Shown: positions 14,256-23,775 of the stretch, one piece after another
Layout of the letters: each line of letters begins with the position of its first letter
How positions within the stretch are numbered: position 1 is the stretch's first letter
Assembly (NCBI GenBank): GCA_934502625.1
Contig: CAKSUQ010000012.1
Span: 1 to 64,000 of the forward strand
Direction of reading: 5' to 3'
Source: an uncultured Gemmiger sp.
Lineage (GTDB): Bacteria > Bacillota > Clostridia > Oscillospirales > Ruminococcaceae
Length of the DNA stretch: 64,000 nt
Made by a program: the position numbers and the translations under genes
Notes under the pieces: generated by a model
Seen by the model: only the letters and a program-made list of their open reading frames with translations
Database searches by the model: none
Told to the model about the DNA's origin: nothing

Positions 14256-16502
14256 TTAATGATTCTTATAATAATTGATCAAGCACCCATCTGCCAGAAT
14301 CTGCCGCTCGGCATCGGTCATGGCACCGAGGCGGACGGTGAACTTCACTAAGCCGCCGTCCGGCTTGACGGCGACGGCATCCAGCTCGTCGGCGGCCTCC
14401 AACAGCGCCTTGCGCACGCCGGGCAGGTAGACGTAATCGCCGTTGTCCAGCACGGCGGGGTCAGCCACCAAGAACGGCAGCATACCCCAGTTGATGCAGT
14501 TGGAGCGGTAGCGCTTCGTCGCGTACTCACAGGCAAAGTTCGCCGCGCCGCCCAGCACGCGCTGGCAGCTGGCGGCCTGCTCGCGGGCGGAACCGTCGCC
14601 GGGCTTGTTGGCAAAAATCGCCGACCCGATGTTGGTATTTGCCGCGTCGGGCGTGTAGCCCAGCTTCTTCAAATCATCGTAGACACGCGCAGCTTCCTCA
14701 GGCAGTGTACCCTCGCGGCGGGCGTCGTCCAGTGCCTTCACGGCCTTGGCGTTCGGCACGTAGGCCGGGTCTTTGCGGGAGAGGGTGAACTCCGCCAGAC
14801 GCAGCGGGTTTGAGCGGAAGGACGACGTCTCGCCCGACGGGATCAGCTCGTCGGTGGTCGTGACGGGGTCGGTGATGTAGCTGACGATCTTGACCAGCAG
14901 GTCATCGGTCAGGGCGGGCTGCTCGGGCCAGTCCTTGATGTTCGGGCCGAATTTCAGCGCGTAGTCCGGTTCCGGATGGCCCCAGCCGTTGTAGACGCGC
15001 TTGTCGTAGACACCCTGCTCAAAGTGGTAGTCGGGCACGGTGTACTCGACGTCGGTCAGCTCGCTGGCGGCGGTCAGGTAGCCGCCGTTGGCCGCCGTGG
15101 CCGCAATGGAACGGGCGTCCATCAGGGCGACAGCGCTGATCTGGCCCTCGCCGGGCTTGGAGCCCTCGCGGTTCGGGAAGTTGCGGGTCGTGTGGCGGAT
15201 GGAGAACTCGCCGTTGGCCGGGGTGTCGCCCGCGCCGAAGCAGGGGCCGCAGAAGCACTCGCGGAAGATGCCGCCGGCGGAGACAATGTCCGCCACAGCG
15301 CCGTTTTTGACCAGCTCCAGATAGGTCGGCATGCTGTCGGGGTAGACGCTGAACTTGAACTCGCCGTTGCCGCAGCTCTTGCCCTTGATGATGTCCGCCA
15401 CGGCGCAGATATTTTCATACGTGCCGCCGGAGCAGCCGGCCACAACGCCCTGGTCAACGTAGATGCGGCCATCGTCGCAGATCTTGCCGACGAGGTCCAT
15501 CTCGACCTTGCCGCCCAGCTGCTTGTTGGCCTGGTCCTGCGCGGCCTGCAAAATCTCTTTTGCGTTGGCCTTGAGCTCGCGGATCGGGTAGGCGTAGCTG
15601 GGGTGCATCGGCAGCGCGATCATGCACTCGACGGTGGAGAGGTCCAGCTCAATGCAGCCGTCGTAGTAGGCCGCGTCGGCGGGGCGTAATTCCTTATAAG
15701 CCTCGGGGCGGCCATGCTGCACAAAATATTCCTTCGTAACATCGTCGGTCTGCCAGATGGAGGACCAGCAGGTCGTCTCGGTGGTCATGACGTCGATGCC
15801 GTTGCGGTAGTCGGCAGAGAGGTTCGCCACGCCGGGGCCGACGAACTCCATGACCTTGTTCTTCACATAGCCGTTGGCGTAGGTCGCGGCGACGAGCGCC
15901 AGCGCGACGTCGTGCGGGCCGACGCCCGGGGCGGGCTTGCCGGTCAGGTAGATGGCAACGACCCCGGGATAGCTCATATCGTAGGTGCGGCCCACGAGCT
16001 GCTTGGCCAGCTCGCCGCCGCCCTCGCCGACGGCCATCGTGCCGAGGGCACCGTAGCGGGTGTGGGAGTCAGAGCCGAGGATCATCCGCCCGCAGCCGGA
16101 CATCATTTCCCGGTTATAGCTGTGGATGACCGCCATATTCGGCGGGACATAGATGCCGCCGTACTTGTGCGCGGCGGAGAGGGCAAACTGGTGGTCGTCC
16201 TCGTTGATGGTGCCGCCGACAGCGCAGAGACTGTTGTGGCAGTTCGTCATGACATAGGGCAGCGGAAATTCCTTCATGCCGGAGGCGCGGGCCGTCTGGA
16301 TGATGCCGACATAGGTAATGTCGTGGCTCGTCATCGAGTCGAATTTCATGCGCAGATCCTGCATGGAATCGCTTGTGTTATGCGCCTTGAGGATGCCGTA
16401 GGCGATGGTCCCTTTTTTGGCTTCGGCCTCGGTCACACCCGCCGGGGCCGTGGTCTGGGGGACGCCGTTTACAAGATAAACGCCATGGTCGTGCAGTTTC
16501 AT
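14256..16502 (-). CDS. Aconitate hydratase-family protein (hydratase)
   Basis: 748 residues from the ATG at 16502, chosen because GGAGG sits 8 bases upstream. The fold is aconitase/isopropylmalate-isomerase: HNTSDSM.., GSDSHTRYG (about 178-186), the cluster Cys in SAGGIFRECFCGPCFGAGD and in AGCSGGT, plus a C-terminal swivel domain with YRSNCINWGMLPF. The pattern and length resemble the YbhJ/AcnC-like hydratase branch common in Clostridia rather than AcnA (about 890) or AcnB. It probably isomerises citrate to isocitrate, since isocitrate dehydrogenase follows in the same direction upstream and citrate synthase is divergent. A heptad-armed repeat separates it from icd. Confidence 0.85.
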   Translation of the reverse strand: MKLHDHGVYLVNGVPQTTAPAGVTEAEAKKGTIAYGILKAHNTSDSMQDLRMKFDSMTSHDITYVGIIQTARASGMKEFPLPYVMTNCHNSLCAVGGTINEDDHQFALSAAHKYGGIYVPPNMAVIHSYNREMMSGCGRMILGSDSHTRYGALGTMAVGEGGGELAKQLVGRTYDMSYPGVVAIYLTGKPAPGVGPHDVALALVAATYANGYVKNKVMEFVGPGVANLSADYRNGIDVMTTETTCWSSIWQTDDVTKEYFVQHGRPEAYKELRPADAAYYDGCIELDLSTVECMIALPMHPSYAYPIRELKANAKEILQAAQDQANKQLGGKVEMDLVGKICDDGRIYVDQGVVAGCSGGTYENICAVADIIKGKSCGNGEFKFSVYPDSMPTYLELVKNGAVADIVSAGGIFRECFCGPCFGAGDTPANGEFSIRHTTRNFPNREGSKPGEGQISAVALMDARSIAATAANGGYLTAASELTDVEYTVPDYHFEQGVYDKRVYNGWGHPEPDYALKFGPNIKDWPEQPALTDDLLVKIVSYITDPVTTTDELIPSGETSSFRSNPLRLAEFTLSRKDPAYVPNAKAVKALDDARREGTLPEEAARVYDDLKKLGYTPDAANTNIGSAIFANKPGDGSAREQAASCQRVLGGAANFACEYATKRYRSNCINWGMLPFLVADPAVLDNGDYVYLPGVRKALLEAADELDAVAVKPDGGLVKFTVRLGAMTDAERQILADGCLINYYKNH

Positions 16503-16513
16503 GGGAGAACCCT

Positions 16514-16746
16514 CCGTTTTGTTTAGATAATAGATAAAAGATAATAGATAATAAAAAGTGTGGAGTTTTCTCCCTTTGGTCGAAAACGGAAACGTAGGGG
16601 CGGGGCTCTGCTCCGCCCGAAAAGTCCGCCACAAGGCAAGCGCCCACGGGCGGAGTAGAACCCCGCCCCTACGAGTATTTTTCGAGCGGTGCGCCAGCGA
16701 CGCGATCCACCAATTTTATTATCTTTTATCTATTATCTTTTACCTT
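16514..16746. repeat. Family 3 heptad-armed inverted-repeat element with nested family 2 palindromes
   Basis: The left arm is (AGATAAT/AGATAAA) 7-bp units at about 16526-16556. The right arm is the inverse (TTATTATCTTTTATCTATTATC) at about 16718-16742. Inside, GATCCACCA near the right arm is the inverse of TGGTGGATC seen in the copies at 43.1 and 58.0 kb. A family 2 unit (GTAGGGGCGGGGCTCTGCTC to ACCCCGCCCCTACG) is inserted in the middle. It sits between icd and the hydratase gene. Confidence 0.85.
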
Positions 16747-16747
16747 T

Positions 16748-17740
16748 TTACAGTCTATCAATAACCACCTGCGTAAACTCCTTCGTCCCCGCCGTGCCGC
16801 CAATATCGGCGGTGACGACCTTGCCCTCGGCGACCTGCGCCAGAATGGCGGCGTTGAGCTTCGCGGCTTTCTCTGTCTCGCCGAGGTCGTTCAGCATCAT
16901 GGCAAAGGCCATCAGGATCGCGCTGGGATTGGCCTTGTCCTGCCCGGCGATGTCGGGGGCGGAGCCGTGTACAGCCTCGTAAATGCGCGTGGTATCGCCA
17001 ATGTTGGCGCTGGGCGCAAAGCCCAAACCGCCGACCAGACCCGCGCAGAGGTCGCTGATAATATCGCCGTAGAGGTTCGGCGCGACCAGCACGTCGAACT
17101 GCTCCGGCTTCTGCACCAGTTTCATGCAGAGGGCATCGATGATGCAGTCGTCGGCTGCGATCTCCGGGTAGTCCTCGGCCACCTCGCGGAAGGTGCGCAG
17201 GAACAGACCGTCGGTCAGCTTCATGATGTTGGCCTTGTGGACAGCCGTGACCTTTTTGCGCCCGTTCTTGCGGGCGTAATCGAAGGCAAAGCGGCAGATT
17301 TTTTCGCAGGCCGGGCGGGTGATGAGCTTGACGCCGTTCGCCATCTCGTCGTTGACCATGTACTCGATGCCCTTGTACAGATCCTCGGTGTTTTCGCGCA
17401 CGATGACGAGGTCGACGTTGTCAAAGCGGGTGGGTACGCCCGGCAGCGTGTGTACAGGGCGCAGGTTGGCGTAGGTCGAGAACCGCTGGCGCAGCTGCAC
17501 ATTGATGCTGCGGAAGCCCTTGCCGATGGGGGTGGCGGTGGGGCCTTTCAGCGCCCAGCCGCATGCCTCGATGGCGTCCAGCGTGCCGGGGGCGATCAGC
17601 TCGCCGCTCTCGGCGGCGTATTCGGCACCGGCAGCAAACTCCTGCCACTCGATGCCGGTGTTCAGCGCGGTGGAGACGGCGCGGACGCTTTCGGCGATCT
17701 CGCGGCCAATGCCGTCGCCGGGAATCAGAACTGCTTTCAT
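16748..17740 (-). CDS. icd: NAD-type isocitrate dehydrogenase
   Basis: 330 residues from the ATG at 17740 (AAAGGGG upstream). It belongs to the beta-decarboxylating dehydrogenase family: IPGDGIGRE at the N-terminus, a substrate loop with LRPVHTLPG and VIVRENTEDLYKG, VHKANIMK, then the metal/cofactor region GDIISDLCAGLVGGLG and EAVHGSAPDIAG. The short length and REN-TEDLY-x-GIE fit NAD-dependent IDH (or homoisocitrate dehydrogenase) rather than the 416-residue NADP enzyme. With the neighbouring hydratase and citrate synthase it would make 2-oxoglutarate for glutamate synthesis. Confidence 0.92.
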   Translation of the reverse strand: MKAVLIPGDGIGREIAESVRAVSTALNTGIEWQEFAAGAEYAAESGELIAPGTLDAIEACGWALKGPTATPIGKGFRSINVQLRQRFSTYANLRPVHTLPGVPTRFDNVDLVIVRENTEDLYKGIEYMVNDEMANGVKLITRPACEKICRFAFDYARKNGRKKVTAVHKANIMKLTDGLFLRTFREVAEDYPEIAADDCIIDALCMKLVQKPEQFDVLVAPNLYGDIISDLCAGLVGGLGFAPSANIGDTTRIYEAVHGSAPDIAGQDKANPSAILMAFAMMLNDLGETEKAAKLNAAILAQVAEGKVVTADIGGTAGTKEFTQVVIDRL

Positions 17741-17929
17741 AAAAATACTTTCCCCTTTCCCTGTTGGCTCTGCGTAAAATTTTGTAAAATACGTCAGTAT
17801 ATCTATCATATTACCTGCTTTGCGGCGGATTGTCAACGCGCATTTTTACACAATCCGTTTTTGTCTGCCCAACAGCTTAATTATTTAAAGCCATTTTTAA
17901 AGAAAAATAGAAAAATTTTAAGTTTTTCT

Positions 17930-17958
17930 TGACGAATGGGCAGTTATGCTATAAAATC
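17930..17958 (+). promoter_or_regulatory. Promoter of citrate synthase
   Basis: TTGACG, 17 bases, TAAAAT on the plus strand. It leaves an untranslated leader of about 84 nt that contains the inverted repeat GCATGT..ACATGC. The rest of the 308-bp divergent region is AT-rich with no other gene. Confidence 0.7.
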
Positions 17959-18048
17959 AATCTATCGGGTGCATGGTGTAAGGCGCCCTGTGGGGGCATG
18001 TGTCTGTATAAACATGCAAAGTATATAAACTAGAGAGGGGTATGTGCG

Positions 18049-19422
18049 ATGTATTACCCGGACGTTCCGGCTTTGGAGCCGGATGAACTCAACCTGCTCT
18101 GCAATGAGTATTTAGAGCATAACGCCACGCTCGACCCGCATCTGGCCGACCAGATGGGCGTCAAGCGCGGTCTGCGCAATCTGGACGGCACCGGCGTGCT
18201 GGCCGGCATCACGAACGTGTCGAGCGTCATCGGCTACGACAAGCGCCCGGACGGCACCATTGCGCCCATCCCCGGCCGGTTGGTCTACCGCGGCATCGAC
18301 ATCGACACGCTGGCCGCCGAGGCCGACGCCCACGACCGCTTCATGTTTGAGGAGGTCATCTGGCTTTTGCTGTTCGGCTCACTGCCGACGCAGGAGCAGT
18401 ACGCCAAATTCCGCAAACTGCTGGAGCACCACCGCGAGCTGCCTCAGGGCTTTGCCGACGACATGATCTTAAACTCCCCCTCGCCCAATTTGATGAACAA
18501 AATGTCCCGCAGTGTGCTGGCCATGTACAGCTATGACGAGCATGCCGAGGACAACAGCCTGCCCAACATCCTGCGCCAGAGCATCAACCTGATCGCCGAG
18601 CTGCCCACGATGATGGTGAACGCCTACCAGATCAAGCGCCGCGTCTATGACCGGTCAAGCATGTACTTCCACCTGCCCACCGAGGGGCAGAGCACGGCCG
18701 AGCATATTTTGAGCACCTACCGCGCCGACCAGAAGTTCACCCACGAGGAGGCGCGGCTGCTCGACCTCTGCCTGCTTGTCCACGCCGACCACGGCGGCGG
18801 CAACTGCTCGACCTTCACCTGCCGCGTGCTGTCCAGCTCCGGCACCGACACCTACGCAGCCATTTCTGCGGCCATCGGCGCGCTGAAAGGTCCCAAGCAC
18901 GGCGGCGCGAACCTGAAGGTCATGCACCAGCTGGATTACATTCTCGAAAACGTCGAAGACCCGACGAACGACGACGAGGTGCGCGAATTCCTGCGCAAGA
19001 TCATCCGCAGGGAGCGCGGCGACGGCAGCGGGCTTATCTACGGCATGGGGCACGCGGTCTATACCCTGAGCGACCCGCGCGCACAGATCCTCAAAACCCA
19101 CGCCAAGAGTCTGGCCTACAAGAAGGGCTATGACGAGGAGTACGAGATGCTGTGCAGCATCGAGCGCCTTGCCCCGCAGGTCTTTGCCGAGGAAAAGCAC
19201 GGCCCCAAAAAGGTCTGCGCCAACGTCGACCTGTTCAGCGGGTTGATTTACCGTATGCTCGGCATCAGCGAGGACTTGTTCACCCCGCTGTTTGCCATCG
19301 CGCGTGTGCCGGGCTGGTGCGCCCACCGCGTCGAGGAAGTTGAGTTCGCGAACCGCATCATCCGCCCCGCCTACCAGTACGTCGGCAAGCCGCAGGAGTA
19401 TATGCCGCTGGAGCAGAGATAA
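18049..19422 (+). CDS. gltA: Citrate synthase
   Basis: 457 residues. The catalytic set is visible: LVHADHGGGNCSTF (first His), GPKHGGAN (second His, about 283-290), GMGHAVYTLSDPR (about 331-343) and an Asp region in CANVDLFSG. It condenses oxaloacetate with acetyl-CoA. It is longer than the ~370-residue short forms, with an extra N-terminal ~60 residues. GAGAGGGG precedes the ATG. Divergent from icd, it feeds the same branch and ends in a good terminator. Confidence 0.94.
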   Translation: MYYPDVPALEPDELNLLCNEYLEHNATLDPHLADQMGVKRGLRNLDGTGVLAGITNVSSVIGYDKRPDGTIAPIPGRLVYRGIDIDTLAAEADAHDRFMFEEVIWLLLFGSLPTQEQYAKFRKLLEHHRELPQGFADDMILNSPSPNLMNKMSRSVLAMYSYDEHAEDNSLPNILRQSINLIAELPTMMVNAYQIKRRVYDRSSMYFHLPTEGQSTAEHILSTYRADQKFTHEEARLLDLCLLVHADHGGGNCSTFTCRVLSSSGTDTYAAISAAIGALKGPKHGGANLKVMHQLDYILENVEDPTNDDEVREFLRKIIRRERGDGSGLIYGMGHAVYTLSDPRAQILKTHAKSLAYKKGYDEEYEMLCSIERLAPQVFAEEKHGPKKVCANVDLFSGLIYRMLGISEDLFTPLFAIARVPGWCAHRVEEVEFANRIIRPAYQYVGKPQEYMPLEQR

Positions 19423-19430
19423 TAGTAAGT

Positions 19431-19463
19431 ATTTCCCGGTGCGTTATGCGCCGGGATTTTTTG
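19431..19463 (+). terminator. Terminator of citrate synthase
   Basis: TCCCGGTGCG-ttatg-CGCCGGGA followed by TTTTTT. Confidence 0.92.
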
Positions 19464-19468
19464 TTGAA

Positions 19469-19622
19469 GTGGCTTCCCCCGCGGGGGAAGCTGTCAGCGG
19501 CTCCGACCGCTGACTGATGAGGGGCGGTTTTGCCGCCATAACCCGTTCACGGGCAATAGCGGGCAGTCTGCCCCTCATCCGGCGCTTCGCGCCACCTTCC
19601 CCCTCAGGGGAAGGCTTTTCTC
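19469..19622. repeat. Family 1 repeat element, copy C
   Basis: GGCTTCCCCCGCGGGGGAAGC at the left and CCTTCCCCCTCAGGGGAAGGC at the right, with inner TGATGAGGGGC/GCCCCTCATCC arms. It fills the gap before the VTT protein gene. Confidence 0.92.
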
Positions 19623-19702
19623 TCCGCAACTTTTTCTTGCATTTCTTCGTGATTTTTGGTATAGTATTTCCTGTTTTCAATGCAATAAGGAGATTTTCAC
19701 CC

Positions 19703-20446
19703 ATGTCCGAACATGCAAATAAACGTGAAAAGCGGCTGGCGATGCTTGTCGTGGCGGCGGTCGTGGTCGTGACGGTGCTGCTCATCGTCGAGACGTTCCG
19801 CCTGCTGCTGCCGGGGCTGTGGACGGCGTTTTCCGCCGGGGACGAGCAGGCGCTCAGCGACTACCTGACAAGTCAGGGACGGCTGCGCAGCTTTTTGACG
19901 TTGTGGTTTCTGGCCGTCGTGCAGGTGCTGTCCCTCGTCATCCCGGCCATGCCGGTGCAGCTGGCGGCGGGTCTGGCCTACGGCCCATGGCTCGGCTTTG
20001 TGACGAGCTTTTCGGCGTCGGCCATTGCAAACATGAGCGTCTACTTAGTGGCGCGGCGGCTTGCGCCGGTCATCCGCCGCCTTGTGTCCGACAACCCCAA
20101 GGCGACCAAGCTGCTGAACAGCGTGCGCAACAGCAAAGACCCGTGGTTTTATACGATCCTCGCGTTCATCACGCCGGGGCTGCCCAACGGCGTCATCCCC
20201 TATGCGGCGGCAAACGCAGGGATGCGGCCAAAGCAGTTTGCCGCGGCCATCTTCATCAGTCTGCCCATCCCCACACTGCTGACCTGCGCGGCGGGCAGCT
20301 TTATTCTGGAGGGCAACTGGTTCTTCACGGTGCTGACCGGCATTGTGCTGTTCAGCTTTGTGGGCATTCTGTTCTTCAACCGCACCAAATTCATCGCGTG
20401 GGCGCACGAGATGAAGGATAACCACACGAAAAAAGCCGAGGCGTGA
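19703..20446 (+). CDS. VTT (TVP38/TMEM64, DedA-like) membrane protein
   Basis: 247 residues from the ATG at 19703, picked because AAGGAG lies 8 bases upstream; the longer frame reads through repeat DNA. It has about six hydrophobic segments: the first at 13-33, and the VTT core with AGLAYGPWLGF and then FITPGLPNGVIPYAAANAG. Proteins of this superfamily are implicated in lipid flipping or membrane homeostasis; the substrate here is unknown. The last codons (KKAEA-stop) lie inside the stem of its own terminator. Monocistronic. Confidence 0.85.
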   Translation: MSEHANKREKRLAMLVVAAVVVVTVLLIVETFRLLLPGLWTAFSAGDEQALSDYLTSQGRLRSFLTLWFLAVVQVLSLVIPAMPVQLAAGLAYGPWLGFVTSFSASAIANMSVYLVARRLAPVIRRLVSDNPKATKLLNSVRNSKDPWFYTILAFITPGLPNGVIPYAAANAGMRPKQFAAAIFISLPIPTLLTCAAGSFILEGNWFFTVLTGIVLFSFVGILFFNRTKFIAWAHEMKDNHTKKAEA

Positions 20447-20462
20447 GCCTCGGCTTTTTTCT
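20428..20462 (+). terminator. Terminator overlapping the VTT gene end
   Basis: AAAAAAGCCGAGGC-gtga-GCCTCGGCTTTTTT: a perfect symmetric hairpin whose loop is the stop codon region, potentially working in both directions. Confidence 0.95.
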
Positions 20463-20463
20463 A

Positions 20464-20612
20464 TAAAGGCTTCCCCCTGAGGGGGAAGCTGTCACCGAAG
20501 GTGACTGATGAGGGGCAAGCCTGCCTCTATAACCCGTTCGTGGGCAATCGCGGAAACGCCGCCCCTCATCCGGCTCTGCGGAGCCACCTTCCCCCTGAGG
20601 GGGAAGGCTTAG
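20464..20612. repeat. Family 1 repeat element, copy D
   Basis: AAGGCTTCCCCCTGAGGGGG ends and inner TGATGAGGGGC/GCCCCTCATCC arms. It lies back to back with the VTT terminator and touches the azlD stop codon. Confidence 0.92.
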
Positions 20613-20948
20613 TTACACAAACACCACCTGCACCAGCACCATATACAGCGCCGTGCCCGCCGCAATGCTCAGCAGCGTGTTCTTCTTCCACAGATGCAGC
20701 GCCACGACGGCGGCGCAGGCGATGAGCTCCGGCAGGCCGTGGGGCGCGCTGAAAAGATCGACGCCGCGCAGGCAGTAGACGACGAGCATCGCCATGATGG
20801 CGCAGGGCAGCACCCCGGCCAGATACACCACAAATTTCGGCGTGGGGCGGCCGCCGCCGAAAACGACGAACGGCAAAAACCGGATCAGCGCCGTCACGCC
20901 CGCGACGACCGCCACCAGCAGCGCGCCGTGTACATCAAACGTCGGCAT
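20613..20948 (-). CDS. azlD: AzlD-type branched-chain amino-acid exporter subunit
   Basis: 111 residues, small and very hydrophobic, with about four membrane segments and the AzlD pattern ([31 protein letters not shown]). It pairs with AzlC to export branched-chain amino acids or analogues. Its start overlaps the azlC stop by 14 bases, so translation is coupled. Confidence 0.9.
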   Translation of the reverse strand: MPTFDVHGALLVAVVAGVTALIRFLPFVVFGGGRPTPKFVVYLAGVLPCAIMAMLVVYCLRGVDLFSAPHGLPELIACAAVVALHLWKKNTLLSIAAGTALYMVLVQVVFV

Positions 20949-21645
20949 GGCCGGCCTCCTTTCGCTTTTCCATCGTGCCGCGCAGCAGCGTCAGCGCCAC
21001 GGTAATACCGATCATCGACGGGATCAGGAAATTGCTGCTGCCGAAAACCAGCAGGCAGACCAGCGACACGCCCAGTCCGACGAGTGCCGGGGTGTGGTCG
21101 CGGGTCGAGCGCCACTGCTCCACCATGACGACGAGGAAAAGCGCCGTCATCGAAAAATCGATGCCCGTCGTGTCGAACGGCAGCACACTGCCCAGCAGCG
21201 CACCCGCCACACAGCCCACGACCCAATAAAACTGGTCAAACAGCGACACCCAGAAATAGTATTTTTTCCGGTCGACACCGTCGGGCACGTCGCCGCTGCA
21301 CACAACGGAATAGGTCTCGTCGGTCAGGGCGAAGATCAGGTACGGCTTGGCCGCACCGGTGTCTTTATAGCGTTCCAGCATCGAAATGCCGTAGAACAGG
21401 TGCCGCGCGTTCACCATCAGCGTCATGAGCGCTGCCGAAATCAGCGACGCGCCGCCCGCCAGCAGGTCGATCGCAACATACTGCATGCTGCCCGCGTAGA
21501 TCAGTCCGCCCATGGCGAGCGCCCAGCCCACGCCGTAGCCCTTGCTTTGCAGCAGCACGCCGAACCCCAGCCCCAGCACGATATACCCCGCCATAATGGG
21601 CAGCGACCGCACAAAGGCGTATTTGAAGGTTTTCAACTTTCCCAT
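20935..21645 (-). CDS. azlC: AzlC family exporter
   Basis: 236 residues with about eight membrane segments and the family signature near the N-terminus ([18 protein letters not shown], then [29 protein letters not shown]). It works with AzlD. AAAGGGGAAATGGG lies before the ATG. A TTGCGC-17-TATACT promoter lies just upstream, with its -35 box inside the terminator stem of the dnaK-like gene. An imperfect inverted sequence (CACTTTAGTG) sits between promoter and gene. Confidence 0.92.
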   Translation of the reverse strand: MGKLKTFKYAFVRSLPIMAGYIVLGLGFGVLLQSKGYGVGWALAMGGLIYAGSMQYVAIDLLAGGASLISAALMTLMVNARHLFYGISMLERYKDTGAAKPYLIFALTDETYSVVCSGDVPDGVDRKKYYFWVSLFDQFYWVVGCVAGALLGSVLPFDTTGIDFSMTALFLVVMVEQWRSTRDHTPALVGLGVSLVCLLVFGSSNFLIPSMIGITVALTLLRGTMEKRKEAGHADV

Positions 21646-21679
21646 TTCCCCTTTAACCCACTAAAGTGCTATGTTGGTT

Positions 21680-21708
21680 AGTATAGCACAAAAAAATCCC
21701 CCGCGCAA
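21680..21708 (-). promoter_or_regulatory. Promoter of azlCD
   Basis: Minus strand TTGCGC, 17 bases, TATACT. The -35 lies within the terminator hairpin of the upstream dnaK-like gene. Confidence 0.7.
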
Positions 21709-21717
21709 GCGGGGGGA
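21689..21717 (-). terminator. Terminator of the dnaK-like gene
   Basis: Minus strand TCCCCCCGC-tt-GCGCGGGGGA followed by TTTTTTT. It overlaps the azlCD promoter. Confidence 0.85.
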
Positions 21718-21783
21718 CGGCGGCATGAGGGCATGCCGCCCTACATATAGACGTAGGGCGGGGTGCCCCCACCCCGCCGCGGC
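21718..21783. repeat. Family 2 palindromic repeats (two units)
   Basis: CGGCATGAGGGCATGCCG followed by CCTACAT, and GTAGGGCGGGGTG..CACCCCGCC, in the gap between azlC and the dnaK-like gene. Confidence 0.85.
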
Positions 21784-21802
21784 ATATAGCGGCAATTGCA
21801 AT

Positions 21803-23581
21803 TTACCCTTTTTCACTCTCCCACTGTGCTACCAGCGGGGATGCCACGGTGGAGAGAGCCTCCCGCGCGGCGTTGATGGCGGCGACGTCCGCCGGGGTGA
21901 GTTTATCGGCTTTTTTGTGTTTCAGCGCGCGTTCCAGCCCGCGCACGGCGTCCTTGATCTTGCCGCGTGTCTCGCGGTCAAGCGCCTTGCCCGCCTTGCT
22001 GCCCAGCGCCGTATTCACGCGGTACAGCGCGGCTTCACCGGCGTTCAGCGCCTCCAGCGCGGCCTTGCGCTCCTTGTCCTGCCCGGCGTAAGCGGCGGCG
22101 TCCCGCATAGCGCGGTTGATCTCCTCCTCGGTCAGGTTCGACGTGCCGGAGATCGTGATGCTCTGCTGCTTGCCGGTGTCCATGTCCCGCGCCTTCACCA
22201 TGACAATGCCATTGGCGTCGATGTCGAACGTGACCTCGATCTTCGGCACGCCTGCCCACGCGCGCTTGATGCCGCGCAGCGTAAACGTGCCCAGCAGCTT
22301 ATTATCCTTGGCGAACTCCCTCTCGCCCTGCAAGACCTTGATTTCGACCGTGTTCTGGAACGGCGCGGCGGTGGTGAATACCTTGCTGAACCGCGTCGGG
22401 ATCGTGGAGTTGCGCTCAATCAAATGCGTCGCCACGCCGCCGACCGTTTCGATGGACAGCGTCAGCGGCGTCACATCCATCAGCAACAGCCCCTCGCCGG
22501 GGCCGGCCAGCATCTCGCCGCCCAGCCGCCCGGCCTGCAGCGCCGCGCCCAGCGCGACGCACTCGTCGGGGTTCAGGGATTTTGACGGCTCCAGCCCGGT
22601 CATCCGCATGACTTTGGCCTGCACGGCGGGGATGCGGGTCGACCCGCCCACCAGCAGCACTTGGTCGAGGTCACTGGCCGAAAGCCGCGCGTCGCTCAGG
22701 GCGTTGCGCACCGGCAGCGAGGTGCGCTCGATCAAATCGGCGCACAGCTCTTCAAATTTTGCGCGGGTCAGCACGGTCTGCATGTGCAGCGGCCCTGCTT
22801 CCGTCGTCGTGATGAACGGCAGGTTGATCTCGGTCTGTTTTGCACTGGAAAGCTCTTTTTTCGCCTTTTCGGCTTCCTCACGCAGGCGCTGCATCGCCAC
22901 GCGGTCACCTGTCAGGTCGACGCCGTGGTCGGCCTTGCACCGGTCGGCCAGCCAGTTCACAATGCGCTCGTCGAAGTCGTCGCCGCCGAGGAAATTGTCG
23001 CCGCAGGTCGAAAGCACCTGCACGATGCCGTCGCCGATGCGGATGAGCGACACGTCAAACGTACCGCCGCCCAAATCGTAGACCATGACCGTCTGGGGGC
23101 GGCCGTTGTCCAGTCCGTAGGCCAGCGCGGCAGCCGTAGGCTCGTTGATGATGCGGCGCACATCCAGCCCCGCGATGCGACCTGCGTCCTTGGTGGCCTG
23201 ACGCTGGGCATCGTTGAAGTAGGCGGGCACGGTGATGACCGCCTCGGTGACCGCCTCGCCGAGATACGCCTCGGCGTCAGCCTTCAGTTTTTGCAAAATC
23301 AGGGCGCTGAGTTCCTGCGGCGTGTAGCATTTGCCGTCGATGGGCACGCGGGTCTCGCTGCCCATCAGCCGCTTGACGCTCGTCACGGTGCGGGGGGCGT
23401 TCGTCACAGCCTGCCGTTTGGCCGGTTCGCCGACGAGCCGTTCGCCCGCTTTGGTGAAGGCCACGACGGACGGCGTCGTGCGCTGCCCTTCGGCGTTGGG
23501 GATGACGACGGGCTTGCCGCCCTCGACCACCGCCGCGCAGCTGTTGGTGGTGCCCAGATCAATTCCGATCATTTTTGCCAT
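21803..23581 (-). CDS. dnaK: DnaK (Hsp70) chaperone, probably a paralogue
   Basis: 592 residues. The nucleotide-binding domain is intact ([14 protein letters not shown] at 5-18, [47 protein letters not shown]), followed by the substrate-binding domain ([15 protein letters not shown]) and a shortened helical lid. It is 20-50 residues shorter than usual and lacks the Gly-rich, acidic C-terminal tail. No hrcA, grpE, dnaJ or CIRCE element is nearby, unlike the usual heat-shock operon, so this is probably a second, standalone Hsp70. AAAGGA precedes the ATG. Confidence 0.93.
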   Translation of the reverse strand: MAKMIGIDLGTTNSCAAVVEGGKPVVIPNAEGQRTTPSVVAFTKAGERLVGEPAKRQAVTNAPRTVTSVKRLMGSETRVPIDGKCYTPQELSALILQKLKADAEAYLGEAVTEAVITVPAYFNDAQRQATKDAGRIAGLDVRRIINEPTAAALAYGLDNGRPQTVMVYDLGGGTFDVSLIRIGDGIVQVLSTCGDNFLGGDDFDERIVNWLADRCKADHGVDLTGDRVAMQRLREEAEKAKKELSSAKQTEINLPFITTTEAGPLHMQTVLTRAKFEELCADLIERTSLPVRNALSDARLSASDLDQVLLVGGSTRIPAVQAKVMRMTGLEPSKSLNPDECVALGAALQAGRLGGEMLAGPGEGLLLMDVTPLTLSIETVGGVATHLIERNSTIPTRFSKVFTTAAPFQNTVEIKVLQGEREFAKDNKLLGTFTLRGIKRAWAGVPKIEVTFDIDANGIVMVKARDMDTGKQQSITISGTSNLTEEEINRAMRDAAAYAGQDKERKAALEALNAGEAALYRVNTALGSKAGKALDRETRGKIKDAVRGLERALKHKKADKLTPADVAAINAAREALSTVASPLVAQWESEKG

Positions 23582-23715
23582 GGTGGTATTTGTCCTTTCA
23601 AAAAAGACAATGATAAAGTCTTGTTTTTATTGTAACGTTTGCCGCAGGAAAAAGTGTTGCGATTTCGTAAATATTGGGGCGATTTTTATAAAAGTAAGTA
23701 AACTGCATTTTCCCG

Positions 23716-23744
23716 TTGACGCTTTTTGCTCGAAGTGCTATAGT
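23716..23744 (+). promoter_or_regulatory. Promoter of hisB
   Basis: TTGACG, 17 bases, TATAGT on the plus strand, 31 bases before the hisB start. Confidence 0.8.
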
Positions 23745-23775
23745 TAATTTAACGCACTAAAGAGGAGGAATTCCT

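Noticed and set aside
16514..16746. CRISPR array in the heptad repeats
   Set aside because: Units are 7 bp with no spacers and are inverted at the two ends. No cas genes are in the window.
23582..23775. CIRCE element upstream of the dnaK-like gene
   Set aside because: No TTAGCACTC-N9-GAGTGCTAA sequence is present in the gap.
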